The notes under the pieces were generated by a model. The model made no database searches. It saw nothing but the letters and a program-made list of their open reading frames with translations, and was not told the DNA's origin. Below, piece after piece: positions 9,124 to 18,700 of a DNA stretch of 64,000 bases. Source of the DNA: Seongchinamella sediminis (GTDB lineage Bacteria > Pseudomonadota > Gammaproteobacteria > Pseudomonadales > Halieaceae); the NCBI RefSeq assembly GCF_003457605.1, contig NZ_QRAN01000015.1:47634-111633 (forward strand). The letters run 5' to 3'. Positions within the stretch are counted from its first letter, which is position 1, and each line of letters begins with the position of its first letter. Made by a program: the position numbers and the translations under genes.

Positions 9124-10145
9124 GGAGCACTGTTCCATGGCTGCTGGCGGATCACCGTCATTACCTCGCCTGCAAACCAGTTATCGAAGGCCGCTATCAC
9201 GACCATGTCATCACGATACTTCTGCAGCATTTCCACAACGTAACTGATCACCAGTGGTAAATCGTCCAGGTAAGCAGGCTTGTCATCGCGGATATTCAGT
9301 CGAGCGAATGTACCCAATACCTTGAGGTGCCGCTGCAGGCCCATCAGGTCAAACCAGCGCAGGAACCGTGACTTGTCGATGTCAACCAGCGTACCCCGCT
9401 GCTGCAGCAATTCCAGGTAGGACAGGGCCCAGGCCTCCACCTGCGCCGGTTGCCAGCGAATGTAGCAATCACGCAGCAGCGACACCAGATCGTAGGTGAC
9501 CGGGCCGACTACCGCGTCCTGGAAATCAATGAGCGCCAGCGCGCCGTCCGGCTGCGGCATCAGGTTACGGCTGTGAAAATCGCGGTGAACCAGTACCGTG
9601 GGCTGCTCCAGGGCGTTGGCCTTGAGCACATCGGCCAAAGGACGCCAGATCGAGTCATCCGGTGAAGGAATACCCAGCAACCGTTCCACAAACCACTGCG
9701 GGAAGCGGCTGAGTTCCTCGCTCAGCAGGGCGTCATCGTAGCGCGGCCATTGGGGGTCCCCCGGATCTATGCTTCCCATGGCGAGCAGGATTTCAAATGC
9801 GCGCCCGTAGGGCTGGTTCGCCGTCGATGCATCCAGTTGCTGCAATAACAGCCGGTCACCGAGATCACCCAACAGCAGGTAACCGCGGGACAGGTCGGCG
9901 CCGCACAGCGCCGGGACGCTGATCCCGGCGGCCGCCAGCAAGCCCCTGACCTTCAGGAATTCGGCATTCTTCTGGCTCTCGGGTGGCGCATCCACCGCTA
10001 TATAGCTGCGCCCGTTCAGGCGCAGGCGAAAGTAGCGCCGGGCGCTGGCGTCACCCGCCACGGGCTCCAGTTCTGCCTGGCCTTCGGCACCCAGAACCGA
10101 CAGTGACCAGGGCAGTAAATCCGCTGGTGGTAATCTACTGGCCAA
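9120..10145 (-). CDS. amgK: N-acetylmuramate/N-acetylglucosamine anomeric kinase
   Basis: 341 residues if started at TTG 10145, which has GAGG about seven bases upstream; the open frame runs on into the lptD promoter region without family similarity. The aminoglycoside-phosphotransferase fold shows VAGDASARRYFRL near the N-terminus, the catalytic loop VHRDFHSRNLM and the metal-binding LIDFQDAVVGPVTYDL. It phosphorylates MurNAc or GlcNAc at C1 for cell-wall recycling, feeding MurU just downstream. It is divergent from lptD with about 118 bases between. Confidence 0.88.
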   Translation of the reverse strand: MASRLPPADLLPWSLSVLGAEGQAELEPVAGDASARRYFRLRLNGRSYIAVDAPPESQKNAEFLKVRGLLAAAGISVPALCGADLSRGYLLLGDLGDRLLLQQLDASTANQPYGRAFEILLAMGSIDPGDPQWPRYDDALLSEELSRFPQWFVERLLGIPSPDDSIWRPLADVLKANALEQPTVLVHRDFHSRNLMPQPDGALALIDFQDAVVGPVTYDLVSLLRDCYIRWQPAQVEAWALSYLELLQQRGTLVDIDKSRFLRWFDLMGLQRHLKVLGTFARLNIRDDKPAYLDDLPLVISYVVEMLQKYRDDMVVIAAFDNWFAGEVMTVIRQQPWNSAP

Positions 10146-10263
10146 ACTCGTTCCTCGTGTTACTGAGCTGGTTGATCTGGCGGCGCGGCCAGCCAAATTT
10201 TCCCGGACAAGGGCAAGCCTATGCTTTAGAATTCGCCCTTTACGCGAAGAACCCTCGATCAGA

Positions 10264-12657
10264 ATGACACCCAGAACTGCCCCAAAACCGCGGCGACACC
10301 CGACCCGGGGGCGACTGCGCCTCGCGCTGGCGTGCGCGCTGTTGAGCATGTCCGGGGTGGCACAGGATAACAGCGCGCGGGGCGCGGCACACCCCCTGGA
10401 CTGGGTCCATGTGGACGAGGTACCGCGGGAGCTCCGCGACGACCAGTGCGTGAACTGCGAGGGCCGCTATATCGACCCGCTGGCCGGCGCCGACCAGTCG
10501 ACCTCCCCCGAGGATTCCCCCATCGATGCCGACGCCAGCAATGCGGAACTGCGTGAGGACAGCGCGATTTTCCGCGGCGGGGTATTCCTCAAACAGGGCT
10601 ATCGGCAGGTGAGCGCCGAAGAAATCAGTCTCGACCGCAGCGAGGAGACAGCCACCCTCAGTGGCAGCATTACCCTGCGGGAACCGGGGCTGTTGTTGCG
10701 CGGCGAAAAAGCACAGATCTTCTCCAGAACAGAACGCGCCAACGTCGAGAACAGCCAGTTTGTTCTCCATGAACTGCATATGCGCGGTAGCGCTGACCTG
10801 CTGGAACGGGACAGCGACGGCATTCTTCACATTCACGACGGCCAGCTCAGCTACTGCGCCCCCGGGGATGACGAGTGGCTGCTGGAGGCCGGCGAACTGG
10901 AGCTGGACCTTGAGGAAGGCCTGGGGATAGCGCGGGATGCCAAGGTGCGAGTAGCCGGAGTGCCGGTGTTCTACTTCCCGTGGATGCAGTTCCCGCTGGA
11001 TGACCGCCGCCGGACTGGCGTGTTGTGGCCGGATATCGGTTCGGATTCCCGCGGCGGGGTGGATATTGCCGTACCCGTTTACCTGAACCTGGCCCCGGAT
11101 TACGACCTCCTGTATACACCGCGCTACATCGAGGAGCGCGGACTCAATCACGAGGCAAAAGCGCGCTATCTCAATCCCTACCTCGGGCGCTGGGAGGTTG
11201 GCGGCGCCTTCATGAACGAGGACAAGCGCTACAAAAACGAGTATCCCAGCGAACGCAATCACGACCGCTGGCTGGGTGTGGTCAAGCAGAACGGCCTGTT
11301 CAACAAGCGCTGGCGCTCACAGATCGATTACAGCAAGGCCAGCGACGTCAACTACATGAAGGACCTGCAAACCTCCAGCCTGGACTCCAAGCGGCGTACC
11401 GCCCTGCTGCAATACGGCGCCCTGGACTACCTCGGCGACCGCTGGATGGCCAACCTGGAAGTCCAGCAGTTCCAGACACTGGCGGACGATATCAGCAACG
11501 ACTACAAAAAGCTGCCGCAAATCACCGGTCGCTATCGGCCCGACGGCACGCCCTTTACCGTCAATCCGATCCTGCTCGCCCAGTACTCCAATTTCGACAC
11601 CGACACCAACAAAGTCACCGGCCAGCGCCTCTACAGCGAGGCCGGCGCCAGCTACCCGATGCTGTGGACCTACGGTTTCTTTACACCCACCGGCAAGTAC
11701 CGGCACCTGGCTTACGACCTGGATGAGCACAGGAACTACGGGGACCAGAGTCCCGATGCTGGCGCTCCCCTGCTCAGCCTCGATGGCGGTCTCTACTTTG
11801 ACCGCGGCACCCGCTTGTTCGGCCGCCAGATGCTGCAGACGCTGGAGCCGCGACTGTATTACCTGTATAGCGAGTACCAGGACCAGGACGGGCAACCGGA
11901 CTTTGACAGCTCGGAACTGACCTTTACCTACAACCAGCTGTTCCGGGAAACCCGCTTTTCCGGACGCGACCGCATCGATGATGCCGACCAGCTCTCGGTG
12001 GGCATTACCACCCGTTTCATCGATGAAACCGATGGCCGGGAGGAGTTCAACGCCAGCATCGGCCAGATTTTCTATTTCAAGGACCGGGAAGTACGCCTGG
12101 ATGCCGACAACCCGCCACTGACAACCGGCGGCTCGGAAGTGGCCGGTGAGCTGAGCTTTTATCCCAACGAGCGCCTGAGCCTGCGCACCAGCCTGGTGTG
12201 GGATCCCTACAGCGACCGCATGAACTCCGGCAATTTCTTTACCAGCTACACCCGCGATGACGGCAGTATCTACAATTTCGGTTACAGCTACCGGCGCCCG
12301 CTGACCACCGTGGACACCACCCAGCCACCCACCGAGGAAGCCCACTTTTCCTTCTACATGCCCGCCGGATTGAACTGGCGCCTGTTCGCCGCTGTCAACT
12401 ACTCGGTAGAGGCCGGCGAAAGCGTGGAAGATATGTTCGGGGTGGAATATGATACCTGCTGCTGGAAATTGCGTTTGCTGCACCTGCGCTACTACGATAC
12501 CGCCTCCGGGGAGAACCCCGACTTTGATGACCCGCTGCTGGAGCGGGAAGATTCCACCCAGATTCAAGTTGTGCTCAAGGGCATGGGCGGCTTCGGCAGC
12601 CGCGCCAGCAGCATAATGGAAGACATGATCCGAGGTTTTACCAACAGTGAATATTAA
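10264..12657 (+). CDS. lptD: LPS-assembly protein LptD
   Basis: 797 residues with a cleavable signal sequence (basic start, hydrophobic about 17-33, VAQ end). LptD is the outer-membrane beta-barrel that inserts LPS with LptE. The N-terminal jellyroll domain includes DDSAIFRGGVFLKQGYRQ-like strands around 100-120, and the C-terminal barrel is rich in alternating aromatic strands. Cysteines at about 62, 65, 198 and the CC pair at 732-733 fit the conserved inter-domain disulfides. It is the first gene of lptD-surA-pdxA-rsmA-apaG-apaH, interrupted here by an insertion after pdxA. Confidence 0.95.
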   Translation: MTPRTAPKPRRHPTRGRLRLALACALLSMSGVAQDNSARGAAHPLDWVHVDEVPRELRDDQCVNCEGRYIDPLAGADQSTSPEDSPIDADASNAELREDSAIFRGGVFLKQGYRQVSAEEISLDRSEETATLSGSITLREPGLLLRGEKAQIFSRTERANVENSQFVLHELHMRGSADLLERDSDGILHIHDGQLSYCAPGDDEWLLEAGELELDLEEGLGIARDAKVRVAGVPVFYFPWMQFPLDDRRRTGVLWPDIGSDSRGGVDIAVPVYLNLAPDYDLLYTPRYIEERGLNHEAKARYLNPYLGRWEVGGAFMNEDKRYKNEYPSERNHDRWLGVVKQNGLFNKRWRSQIDYSKASDVNYMKDLQTSSLDSKRRTALLQYGALDYLGDRWMANLEVQQFQTLADDISNDYKKLPQITGRYRPDGTPFTVNPILLAQYSNFDTDTNKVTGQRLYSEAGASYPMLWTYGFFTPTGKYRHLAYDLDEHRNYGDQSPDAGAPLLSLDGGLYFDRGTRLFGRQMLQTLEPRLYYLYSEYQDQDGQPDFDSSELTFTYNQLFRETRFSGRDRIDDADQLSVGITTRFIDETDGREEFNASIGQIFYFKDREVRLDADNPPLTTGGSEVAGELSFYPNERLSLRTSLVWDPYSDRMNSGNFFTSYTRDDGSIYNFGYSYRRPLTTVDTTQPPTEEAHFSFYMPAGLNWRLFAAVNYSVEAGESVEDMFGVEYDTCCWKLRLLHLRYYDTASGENPDFDDPLLEREDSTQIQVVLKGMGGFGSRASSIMEDMIRGFTNSEY

Positions 12658-13924
12658 AACGAGGCTCCTGGGCGCCATCCTGGCGACTGCCATTCTCGCC
12701 TCCGGCCTGGCCCGGGCGGAAACCGAGATGCTGGACCAGGTGGTAGCCGTGGTCGATGACGACATCATCATGGCCAGCGAACTGCGCGAACGCGTTGACT
12801 CAATCACCCAGAGTATAGAGGCGCGGGGCGTGGAGATGCCTCCGGAAGATGTCATCATCCGCGAGACCCTGGACCGCCTGATCCTGGAGAGCATCCAGCT
12901 GCAGAAAGGGCAGCGGGTTGGGGTCCGCATCACCGACGCCCAGCTCAATGCCGCCCTGCAGCGGGTTGCCGCACAGAATGGCATGACCCTGGACCAGTTC
13001 CGCCTGGCGCTGGAGGAACAGGGCCAGTCCTACCAGGGCATGCGCGAGCAAATCCGCACCGAAATGATCATCCAGCGGGTGCAGCAGGGCAACGTCAACC
13101 AGCGCATCGAGATCAGCGACCAGGAAGTGGACAACTTCCTGGCCACGGCGGAGGGCCAGAAAATGACCCAGCCGGAATACCAGATCCTTCACGCCCTGCT
13201 GGCGGTGTCGCCCAGCGCCCCCGCCGCCGAGGCGGAGCGCGCCGAGGCCTATGTCGACAAGGTGCTGGCGGAGATCCAGGCCGGCTCGACATTTGAAGCG
13301 GCGGTCAGCGCCCCGGGCCCCTATACCTTCAGCGGCGGCAACCTCGGCTGGCGCAAGCTGGACGACCTGCCCTCCCTGTTCTCCGACGTGGCGCCGGCGC
13401 TGGCCAAGGGCGAAACTCAAAAAGTACGCTCCGACAGCGGCTTCCACCTGATTTACATGGCCGACCGCCGCGGCGACGAGAGCATGGTGGTCAACCAGAC
13501 CCGGGTGCGCCATATCCTGGTGAAACCCTCCGAGATCATGACCGACCAGCAGGCCAGGGAACTGGTGACCGACCTCAAGGCCCGCGCCGAGGGCGGTGAA
13601 GACTTCGCCGAACTGGCCCGGGAATACTCGGAAGACATCGGCTCCGCCCAGGAAGGCGGCGACCTGGGCTGGACCAGCCCCGGCCAGATGGTGCCTGAAT
13701 TCGAGCAGACCATGCAGATTACCGCCATCGGCGAGATATCCGACCCGGTGAAAAGCCAGTTCGGCTGGCACATCCTGGAAGTCATGGACCGCCGGGAAGA
13801 AGACATGACCGACCGCGCCACCCGCAACAAGGCCATGAACTACCTGCACAACCGCAAATACCAGGAAGAGCTGGATGCCTGGCTGAGACAGATCCGCGAT
13901 GAAGCCTTTGTGGATATCAAGTGA
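12647..13924 (+). CDS. surA: Periplasmic chaperone / peptidyl-prolyl isomerase SurA
   Basis: 425 residues from a GTG start that overlaps the lptD end by 11 bases. A signal peptide (LLGAILATAILASGLARA) is followed by the SurA N-terminal helical domain and two parvulin (PpiC) domains, recognisable by GGNLGWRKLDDLP at the end of the first and VRHILVK...GGDLGWTSPGQMVPEFE in the second. It escorts outer-membrane proteins such as LptD, the product of the gene it overlaps. The stop codon is followed at once by a small hairpin and a dispersed repeat. Confidence 0.95.
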   Translation: MNIKTRLLGAILATAILASGLARAETEMLDQVVAVVDDDIIMASELRERVDSITQSIEARGVEMPPEDVIIRETLDRLILESIQLQKGQRVGVRITDAQLNAALQRVAAQNGMTLDQFRLALEEQGQSYQGMREQIRTEMIIQRVQQGNVNQRIEISDQEVDNFLATAEGQKMTQPEYQILHALLAVSPSAPAAEAERAEAYVDKVLAEIQAGSTFEAAVSAPGPYTFSGGNLGWRKLDDLPSLFSDVAPALAKGETQKVRSDSGFHLIYMADRRGDESMVVNQTRVRHILVKPSEIMTDQQARELVTDLKARAEGGEDFAELAREYSEDIGSAQEGGDLGWTSPGQMVPEFEQTMQITAIGEISDPVKSQFGWHILEVMDRREEDMTDRATRNKAMNYLHNRKYQEELDAWLRQIRDEAFVDIK

Positions 13925-13938
13925 CGGCGAAAGCCGTC
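13923..13938. repeat. Hairpin at the surA stop codon
   Basis: GACGGC GAAA GCCGTC is a perfect six-base stem with a GAAA tetraloop; its first bases are part of the surA TGA. No T-run follows, so it is more likely an mRNA 3'-end stabiliser or a fragment of the neighbouring repeat family than an intrinsic terminator. Confidence 0.6.
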
Positions 13939-13962
13939 ATTACGACGCAAGCCGCCCTCATC

Positions 13963-14060
13963 GTCATTCCGGCGAAAGCCGTGGTCCGGCATTCCGGAAT
14001 CCAGTGACCCTGCTACCAGAAACCAACCACCCCCTGGATTCCGGCCTGCGCCGGAATGAC
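13963..14060. repeat. Dispersed palindromic repeat, paired copy between surA and pdxA
   Basis: Two half-elements face each other: GTCATTCCGGCGAAAGCCG through GGAATCCAG (13963-14004) and CTGGATTCCGG through CGCCGGAATGAC (14034-14060). The same core occurs at 15062-15087 and four times at 42396-42613. This looks like a REP/BIME-type family with a GTCATTCCGG...CCGGAATCCAG core. The pdxA start lies nine bases beyond it. Confidence 0.8.
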
Positions 14061-14068
14061 CAAGCGCG

Positions 14069-15076
14069 TTGATCCCCCGCATCGCCATCACTCCCGGCGA
14101 GCCCGCCGGTATCGGCCCGGACATCACCCTGGCCATCGCCCGGCAGCCATGGCCCGCCGAACTCGTCGCCATCTGCGACCCGGACCTGCTGCGGGAACGG
14201 GCCGCCATGTTGGACCTGGCAGTCGAAGTCGAAGAGATCGTCAGTCCCCAGGGCCAGCCAGAAACCCACACACCGGGCAAACTCAAGGTCTACCCGGTCG
14301 CCCTGAACGCCACCTGCACCCCCGGCGAGCTGAACCCGGCCAATGCCAGCTATGTGCTCTATACCCTCCACGCAGCGGTAGACGCCTGCCTGGCGGGGCG
14401 CTGCCAGGCCATGGTCACCGCCCCGGTGCAGAAATCGGTGATCAACGACGCCGGCATCCCCTTTTCCGGCCACACCGAACTGCTGGCCGAGGATACCGAC
14501 AGCGAGCGGGTGGTGATGATGCTGGCCACCAGGAACCTGCGCGTGGCCCTGGCCACCACCCACCTGCCGCTGAAGGAGGTACCGGCAGCAATCACCACCG
14601 ACCTGCTGGAATCGACCCTGGAAATTCTCCACCGCGACCTGCAGCAAAAATTCGGCCTGGCCCAGCCGCGGATTGCGGTACTGGGCCTCAACCCCCATGC
14701 CGGCGAGGCCGGTCACATGGGCAGAGAAGAACTGGACACCATCATCCCCACCCTGGAAAGGCTCAGGGCCCGGGGCATGAGCCTCCAGGGACCACTCCCC
14801 GCCGACACCGCCTTCAACCCCAAAGTACTGGACAACTGCGACGCGGTATTCGCCATGTACCACGACCAGGGCCTGCCGGTGCTGAAATACGCCGGCTTCG
14901 GCGAGGCGGTCAATGTGACCCTGGGCCTGCCGATCATTCGCACCTCGGTCGACCACGGCACAGCCCTGGACCTGGCAGGCACCGGCAAGGCCGACCCCTC
15001 CAGCCTGAGGACTGCCCTGGACATGGCGATTTCAATGGCCCACACCACGGGCAGTCCCAGCGTCATTCCGGCGTAG
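14069..15076 (+). CDS. pdxA: 4-hydroxythreonine-4-phosphate dehydrogenase
   Basis: 335 residues. The start is TTG at 14069: an in-frame stop at 14057-14059 excludes anything earlier, and [18 protein letters not shown] is the family N-terminus. PdxA oxidises 4-phosphohydroxy-L-threonine in pyridoxal phosphate synthesis. Metal-ligand segments are [25 protein letters not shown] and [12 protein letters not shown]. The last codons (PSVIPA-stop) are encoded by a copy of the dispersed repeat, so the C-terminus has probably been altered by repeat insertion. No good ribosome site precedes the TTG; the upstream bases belong to the repeat. Confidence 0.93.
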   Translation: MIPRIAITPGEPAGIGPDITLAIARQPWPAELVAICDPDLLRERAAMLDLAVEVEEIVSPQGQPETHTPGKLKVYPVALNATCTPGELNPANASYVLYTLHAAVDACLAGRCQAMVTAPVQKSVINDAGIPFSGHTELLAEDTDSERVVMMLATRNLRVALATTHLPLKEVPAAITTDLLESTLEILHRDLQQKFGLAQPRIAVLGLNPHAGEAGHMGREELDTIIPTLERLRARGMSLQGPLPADTAFNPKVLDNCDAVFAMYHDQGLPVLKYAGFGEAVNVTLGLPIIRTSVDHGTALDLAGTGKADPSSLRTALDMAISMAHTTGSPSVIPA

Positions 15077-15087
15077 GCCGGAATCCA
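15062..15087. repeat. Dispersed palindromic repeat overlapping the pdxA stop
   Basis: GTCATTCCGGCGTAGGCCGGAATCCA is a near-perfect palindrome of the same family as the surA-pdxA copy. The TAG in its centre (15074-15076) is the pdxA stop codon. Confidence 0.8.
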
Positions 15088-15168
15088 TAACGCCCGGACA
15101 GCACCCACGGTTTACACCCCCCACCCCGCCCCGTAAAATCGCCCCCTGATTCCCCCAAGCAGAACCCC

Positions 15169-17004
15169 ATGTCCAACGACCCCAATACCTCCCCCAGCGG
15201 CCTGTACGCATTCGCCGAATGCGAAGCCGTAGACATGCAAAACGGCGGCGTCCTGCTGATCGACAAATTCAGCGACGCCCAGCTCATGGTGGGTGGCCCG
15301 GTGGCCGCCAGCATGCCCCTGTGCCGGGTGTTCCGCACCCTGGAGCAGCATGCCCAGGTGCTCACCGCGTCTATCCCCGAGCTGGCGGGCCAGCAGGCGG
15401 ACGTGATGAAAGTGCTCAACATGCTCAAGGACGCGGGCTTGATGACCACTGCCGAATCCGTCTGCGACCGGCTCAATGCCGAGGTACCGCCGCCCCTGGA
15501 CCTGCCGCCGACCCGGGTATTCGCCATCACCTGTGATCGCCCCGCGGCGGTCAAGCGCTTGCTGGAATCCATGCTCCGGGCCGGCAACCTGAGCCGCCAC
15601 GAGGCGCTGTTCCTGATCGACGACTCCCGCGACCCGGCCAATGCGGAACAGAACCGCGAGGCGGTGGAGGAGTTCAACCTCACCTGCCCGCGCAATATGC
15701 TCTATTTCGGCGCTACGGAATCAGCACAATTCATGGCCGAGCTCATCGCGCAGCAGCCCGCCGAGGAGGAGGCTATCCGCTTTCTGATCGACCAGGATAG
15801 ATGGGCCGGAGAAAAAACCTACGGCCGGGCGCGTAATCTCACCCTGCTGCTCTCGGTGGGCTGTCGTGCCATCGTCATGGATGACGACGTGATCTGCGCC
15901 GCGGTGGAGTCTCCCCACAAAAAGCCCGGCCTGCAGTTTGGCCAGCTCGAGCGAGAGGCAGACTTCTACCTGGACCAGCAGGACATGCTCGCTCGCACCA
16001 CCCGGGCCGAATTTGACCCGCTGACTCAACACGCCAGCTGCCTGGGCCTCTCCATGGGCCAGGCCATCGCCAAACTGGCGGACGGCCAGCCAGTCAAGCC
16101 CACCGACCTGGCCGGCGCCAACTCGGCCTACCTCAGCCTGTGGTCAGCGGATTCGCCGGTAATGGTCACCCAGAGTGGCGCCATGGGCGACCCCGGCACC
16201 CCGGGCACCGAGTGGATACTGACCCTGGACCCGGCCTCCAGCAAACGCCTCACCGAATTCTCCGGCGGCATTGAGGGCGCGCTGGCCAGCCGCACCTACT
16301 GGCTCGGACAGCCCCGGCCCACCTTTACCAAGATGTCGGTGATTTCCCAGGTCAGCGGACTGGACAACACCCATCTGCTACCGCCCTACTTCCCGGTATT
16401 TCGAGGCGAGGACTACCTGTTCGGCGCCATGACCGAATTCCTCCACCCCCACGCCGCCGTGCTCGAATACGACTGGAATGTGCCGCACCTGCCGCTGGAA
16501 CCGCGGCACGGCAACCCCAATCCCCCGCCGCAGAGCGGCAGGGGCAAAATCAATATCAACAAGTACGTTACCGACCACACCGCATACCAGGCCGGCGTTT
16601 CCGCGGAGACGCGCCTGCAGGCCCTGGCAGCGCTGGCCGCCAAGCTGTCGGAGATGAGCGATCGCGACCTTATATCCCTGTTCCGCCGGGAGGTGGCCTA
16701 CTGGCAGGCGGCAGATCTCAGCCGGCTGGCCCGCTTCCTCAATGACGGCAGCATCCGGGCGCCCCTCTGGCAGCAGTGGTTGCAGGAAAGCCTGGACACC
16801 ATCGCCGCCGCCACCCAGGTGCCGGCCAGGGTGGCCGATATGTCCAGTCTGCCCGATGGCATGAGTGAGGGGCAGGCGCTTAACGCACTGCGTGAGCTCT
16901 GCGCAGGCTATGCCGCCAGCCTGTCCAGCTGGCAGGAGATTCGCGCCGCAGCCGGCGAGTGCTCCCGGCAGGCCCTGGGCCAGGCGATTAAGGGGAGCAG
17001 ATGA
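15169..17004 (+). CDS. GT-A-like glycosyltransferase with a PqqD/RRE-like N-terminal domain (function unknown)
   Basis: 611 residues. Residues about 1-105 resemble the PqqD/RRE winged-helix fold: a beta region GGVLLIDKFSDAQLMV, then helices ending DVMKVLNMLKDAGLM. From about 120 the protein looks like a GT2/GT-A enzyme: TRVFAITCDRPAAVKRLLES, FLIDDSRD, YGRARNLTLLL, a metal-binding-type AIVMDDDVI, and later FRGEDYLFGAM. The C-terminal part (about 470-611) is helical with no recognised domain. It sits between pdxA and an ABC exporter pair, inside an otherwise conserved lptD-to-apaH run. The acceptor may be a peptide, protein or glycan; the assignment rests on motif reading only. Confidence 0.55.
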   Translation: MSNDPNTSPSGLYAFAECEAVDMQNGGVLLIDKFSDAQLMVGGPVAASMPLCRVFRTLEQHAQVLTASIPELAGQQADVMKVLNMLKDAGLMTTAESVCDRLNAEVPPPLDLPPTRVFAITCDRPAAVKRLLESMLRAGNLSRHEALFLIDDSRDPANAEQNREAVEEFNLTCPRNMLYFGATESAQFMAELIAQQPAEEEAIRFLIDQDRWAGEKTYGRARNLTLLLSVGCRAIVMDDDVICAAVESPHKKPGLQFGQLEREADFYLDQQDMLARTTRAEFDPLTQHASCLGLSMGQAIAKLADGQPVKPTDLAGANSAYLSLWSADSPVMVTQSGAMGDPGTPGTEWILTLDPASSKRLTEFSGGIEGALASRTYWLGQPRPTFTKMSVISQVSGLDNTHLLPPYFPVFRGEDYLFGAMTEFLHPHAAVLEYDWNVPHLPLEPRHGNPNPPPQSGRGKININKYVTDHTAYQAGVSAETRLQALAALAAKLSEMSDRDLISLFRREVAYWQAADLSRLARFLNDGSIRAPLWQQWLQESLDTIAAATQVPARVADMSSLPDGMSEGQALNALRELCAGYAASLSSWQEIRAAAGECSRQALGQAIKGSR

Positions 17005-17072
17005 GCAAGGCGGCAGTCAATCATGCTGCGGCAAAGAGCGATGCCTTATTGCTTCCGCAGGTTCTGGGACAG

Positions 17073-17801
17073 TTATTTCTTTGCTGCGTTCGCGAGCGTT
17101 AACGATTCCCGATACTGCGCAATAACCGTTCCCGGCTCGCCTTCCGCACAAATCTGTCCCTTATCTATCCAGATGACACGATCGCAAAGCGCCTTGACCT
17201 GAGCAAGCGAGTGCGAAACGAACACCACGGTTTGCTCACCGCAAATACGCTCTCGCATAGCCCGCTCCGCTTTTGCTCGAAACTCCGCATCGCCAACGCT
17301 CAGTATCTCATCCACCAGCAGAATATCGACATGCGTCAGTAACGCGGTGGTAAAACCCAGGCGGGATCTCATCCCCGCGGAATAGGTTTTAACGGGCTCT
17401 TCAAACGAGTCGCCCAGCTCCGAAAATGCCTTGATCTCTTCCAGATAGCCCAGTGCTTCCTGCCGGCTCGCGCCTTGTAGCATGGCAGAAAGCATCGCAT
17501 TATCTCGACCACTGAGATCGACCTTATGCCCCAACCCGAGGGTAAGCAGCGACGCCGTTTTACCCGGAGTCCTGAAAATTTCTCCGCTGGTAGGCGAAAA
17601 AATTTCCGCCATGATCCGCAACATGGTGGTTTTGCCGACGCCGTTACGGCCAATAATTCCAAGAGTCTCATTTTCATACAACTTGAACGAGACCCGGTCG
17701 AGCACGTGATGAACACCATCGTCAAACGTGCCCTTGCTGGATTGGAAACCAAGAGACACATCCCTCAGTTCCAGCATTACCTGCCCATCCATATCCGTCA
17801 T
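17073..17801 (-). CDS. Polysaccharide ABC exporter, ATP-binding protein (Wzt/KpsT type)
   Basis: 242 residues. Walker A is GRNGVGKTT, the signature is YSAGMRSRLGF, Walker B is ILLVDEILSVGD, and the switch His is in VFVSHS. The short length, the NVxxLGF/F..GVHHVLDRVSF start and the YSAGM signature are typical of ATPases that export O-antigen or capsule. No long C-terminal carbohydrate-binding domain is present, so it resembles KpsT or a short Wzt. It overlaps the permease gene by one base. Confidence 0.9.
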   Translation of the reverse strand: MTDMDGQVMLELRDVSLGFQSSKGTFDDGVHHVLDRVSFKLYENETLGIIGRNGVGKTTMLRIMAEIFSPTSGEIFRTPGKTASLLTLGLGHKVDLSGRDNAMLSAMLQGASRQEALGYLEEIKAFSELGDSFEEPVKTYSAGMRSRLGFTTALLTHVDILLVDEILSVGDAEFRAKAERAMRERICGEQTVVFVSHSLAQVKALCDRVIWIDKGQICAEGEPGTVIAQYRESLTLANAAKK

Positions 17802-18580
17802 CAGGTCAACACCTTCAAGGCAAGATACTGCCCGTGGCGACGCATAAACTGAATGGCCAGAAATATCATTACAGCGGAGGCCAGGAAAATGGCGAAAAGA
17901 TGGGCAATATCGGGACCATTATGGTGCATCAGGACCTGCCGATGAGCATCGATCATAAATGCCAGCGGGTTCAGGGTAAGCAGCAACTCGGTCTTCTCCG
18001 GGCTGCCAATCTCACGCACATCCCAGAAGATACCGGATGTGAACAGCAGGAAGGTCATGCCCAGGGGAATAAACTTCTGGAAATCCCGGACAATACACAC
18101 CAGGCAGGCCCCCACCAAACCACAGGCAACAATCATCAGGTACATCACAAGGCACACTGGAATCATCCACAGCCAGGCAAAGTCAGGGTAGTGCCCAAAC
18201 AGCGTCAGGATCAGGAACAGCAGGAGATAAACGGTAGACTGCCGATACAAACTTTCCTGAATGGCCGACATAGGCCACAGCGACTTGGGCATATTGATCT
18301 TGCCGACCAAACCCTGGCTGGCAACGATACTGCCGGACGCGTGCAGGACGGTTTTGGAGAACCAGATAAAAGCAAACTTGCCACAGGTGAGAAAGAGAAT
18401 GAAATCGCCTGATTTCTTTCCGGAATCCAGAATCAGGTTAAACACGACAAAAAAAACGGCTACCCACATCAGCGGCTCGAGAAACCACCACAGAAATCCC
18501 AGCTTGAATTTCGAGGCATCGGCCTTGAGCAACATGCGGGCCTGCACGTCGATCAGGCTGAAATACTGGCGGAGAGTCAT
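17801..18580 (-). CDS. Polysaccharide ABC exporter, permease (Wzm/KpsM type)
   Basis: 259 residues from the ATG at 18580; the frame is open upstream but runs into the rsmA promoter region. It has about six membrane segments, with the ABC-2 pattern: an amphipathic FKLGFLWWFLEPLMWVAVFFVVF start, the FTSGIFWDV loop and LNPLAFMIDAHRQVLM near the end. These fit the Wzm/KpsM/TagG family. Together with the ATPase it should export a lipid-linked polysaccharide across the inner membrane. It is divergent from rsmA. Confidence 0.88.
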   Translation of the reverse strand: MTLRQYFSLIDVQARMLLKADASKFKLGFLWWFLEPLMWVAVFFVVFNLILDSGKKSGDFILFLTCGKFAFIWFSKTVLHASGSIVASQGLVGKINMPKSLWPMSAIQESLYRQSTVYLLLFLILTLFGHYPDFAWLWMIPVCLVMYLMIVACGLVGACLVCIVRDFQKFIPLGMTFLLFTSGIFWDVREIGSPEKTELLLTLNPLAFMIDAHRQVLMHHNGPDIAHLFAIFLASAVMIFLAIQFMRRHGQYLALKVLT

Positions 18581-18700
18581 GCGTTTGTCTTGCTGCCTGG
18601 CTGAGATCGGGTTGGTCTGGACGGGCGGCAGTTTAGCAGATTTCTCATGGCTGATGGCGAGGCCGGTAGTAATCATACGAACCCCGGGTACAATGCGCCT

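Noticed and set aside
11317..12984. A 555-codon open frame antisense to lptD and surA
   Set aside because: A shadow of high-GC coding sequence; both sense genes are clear.
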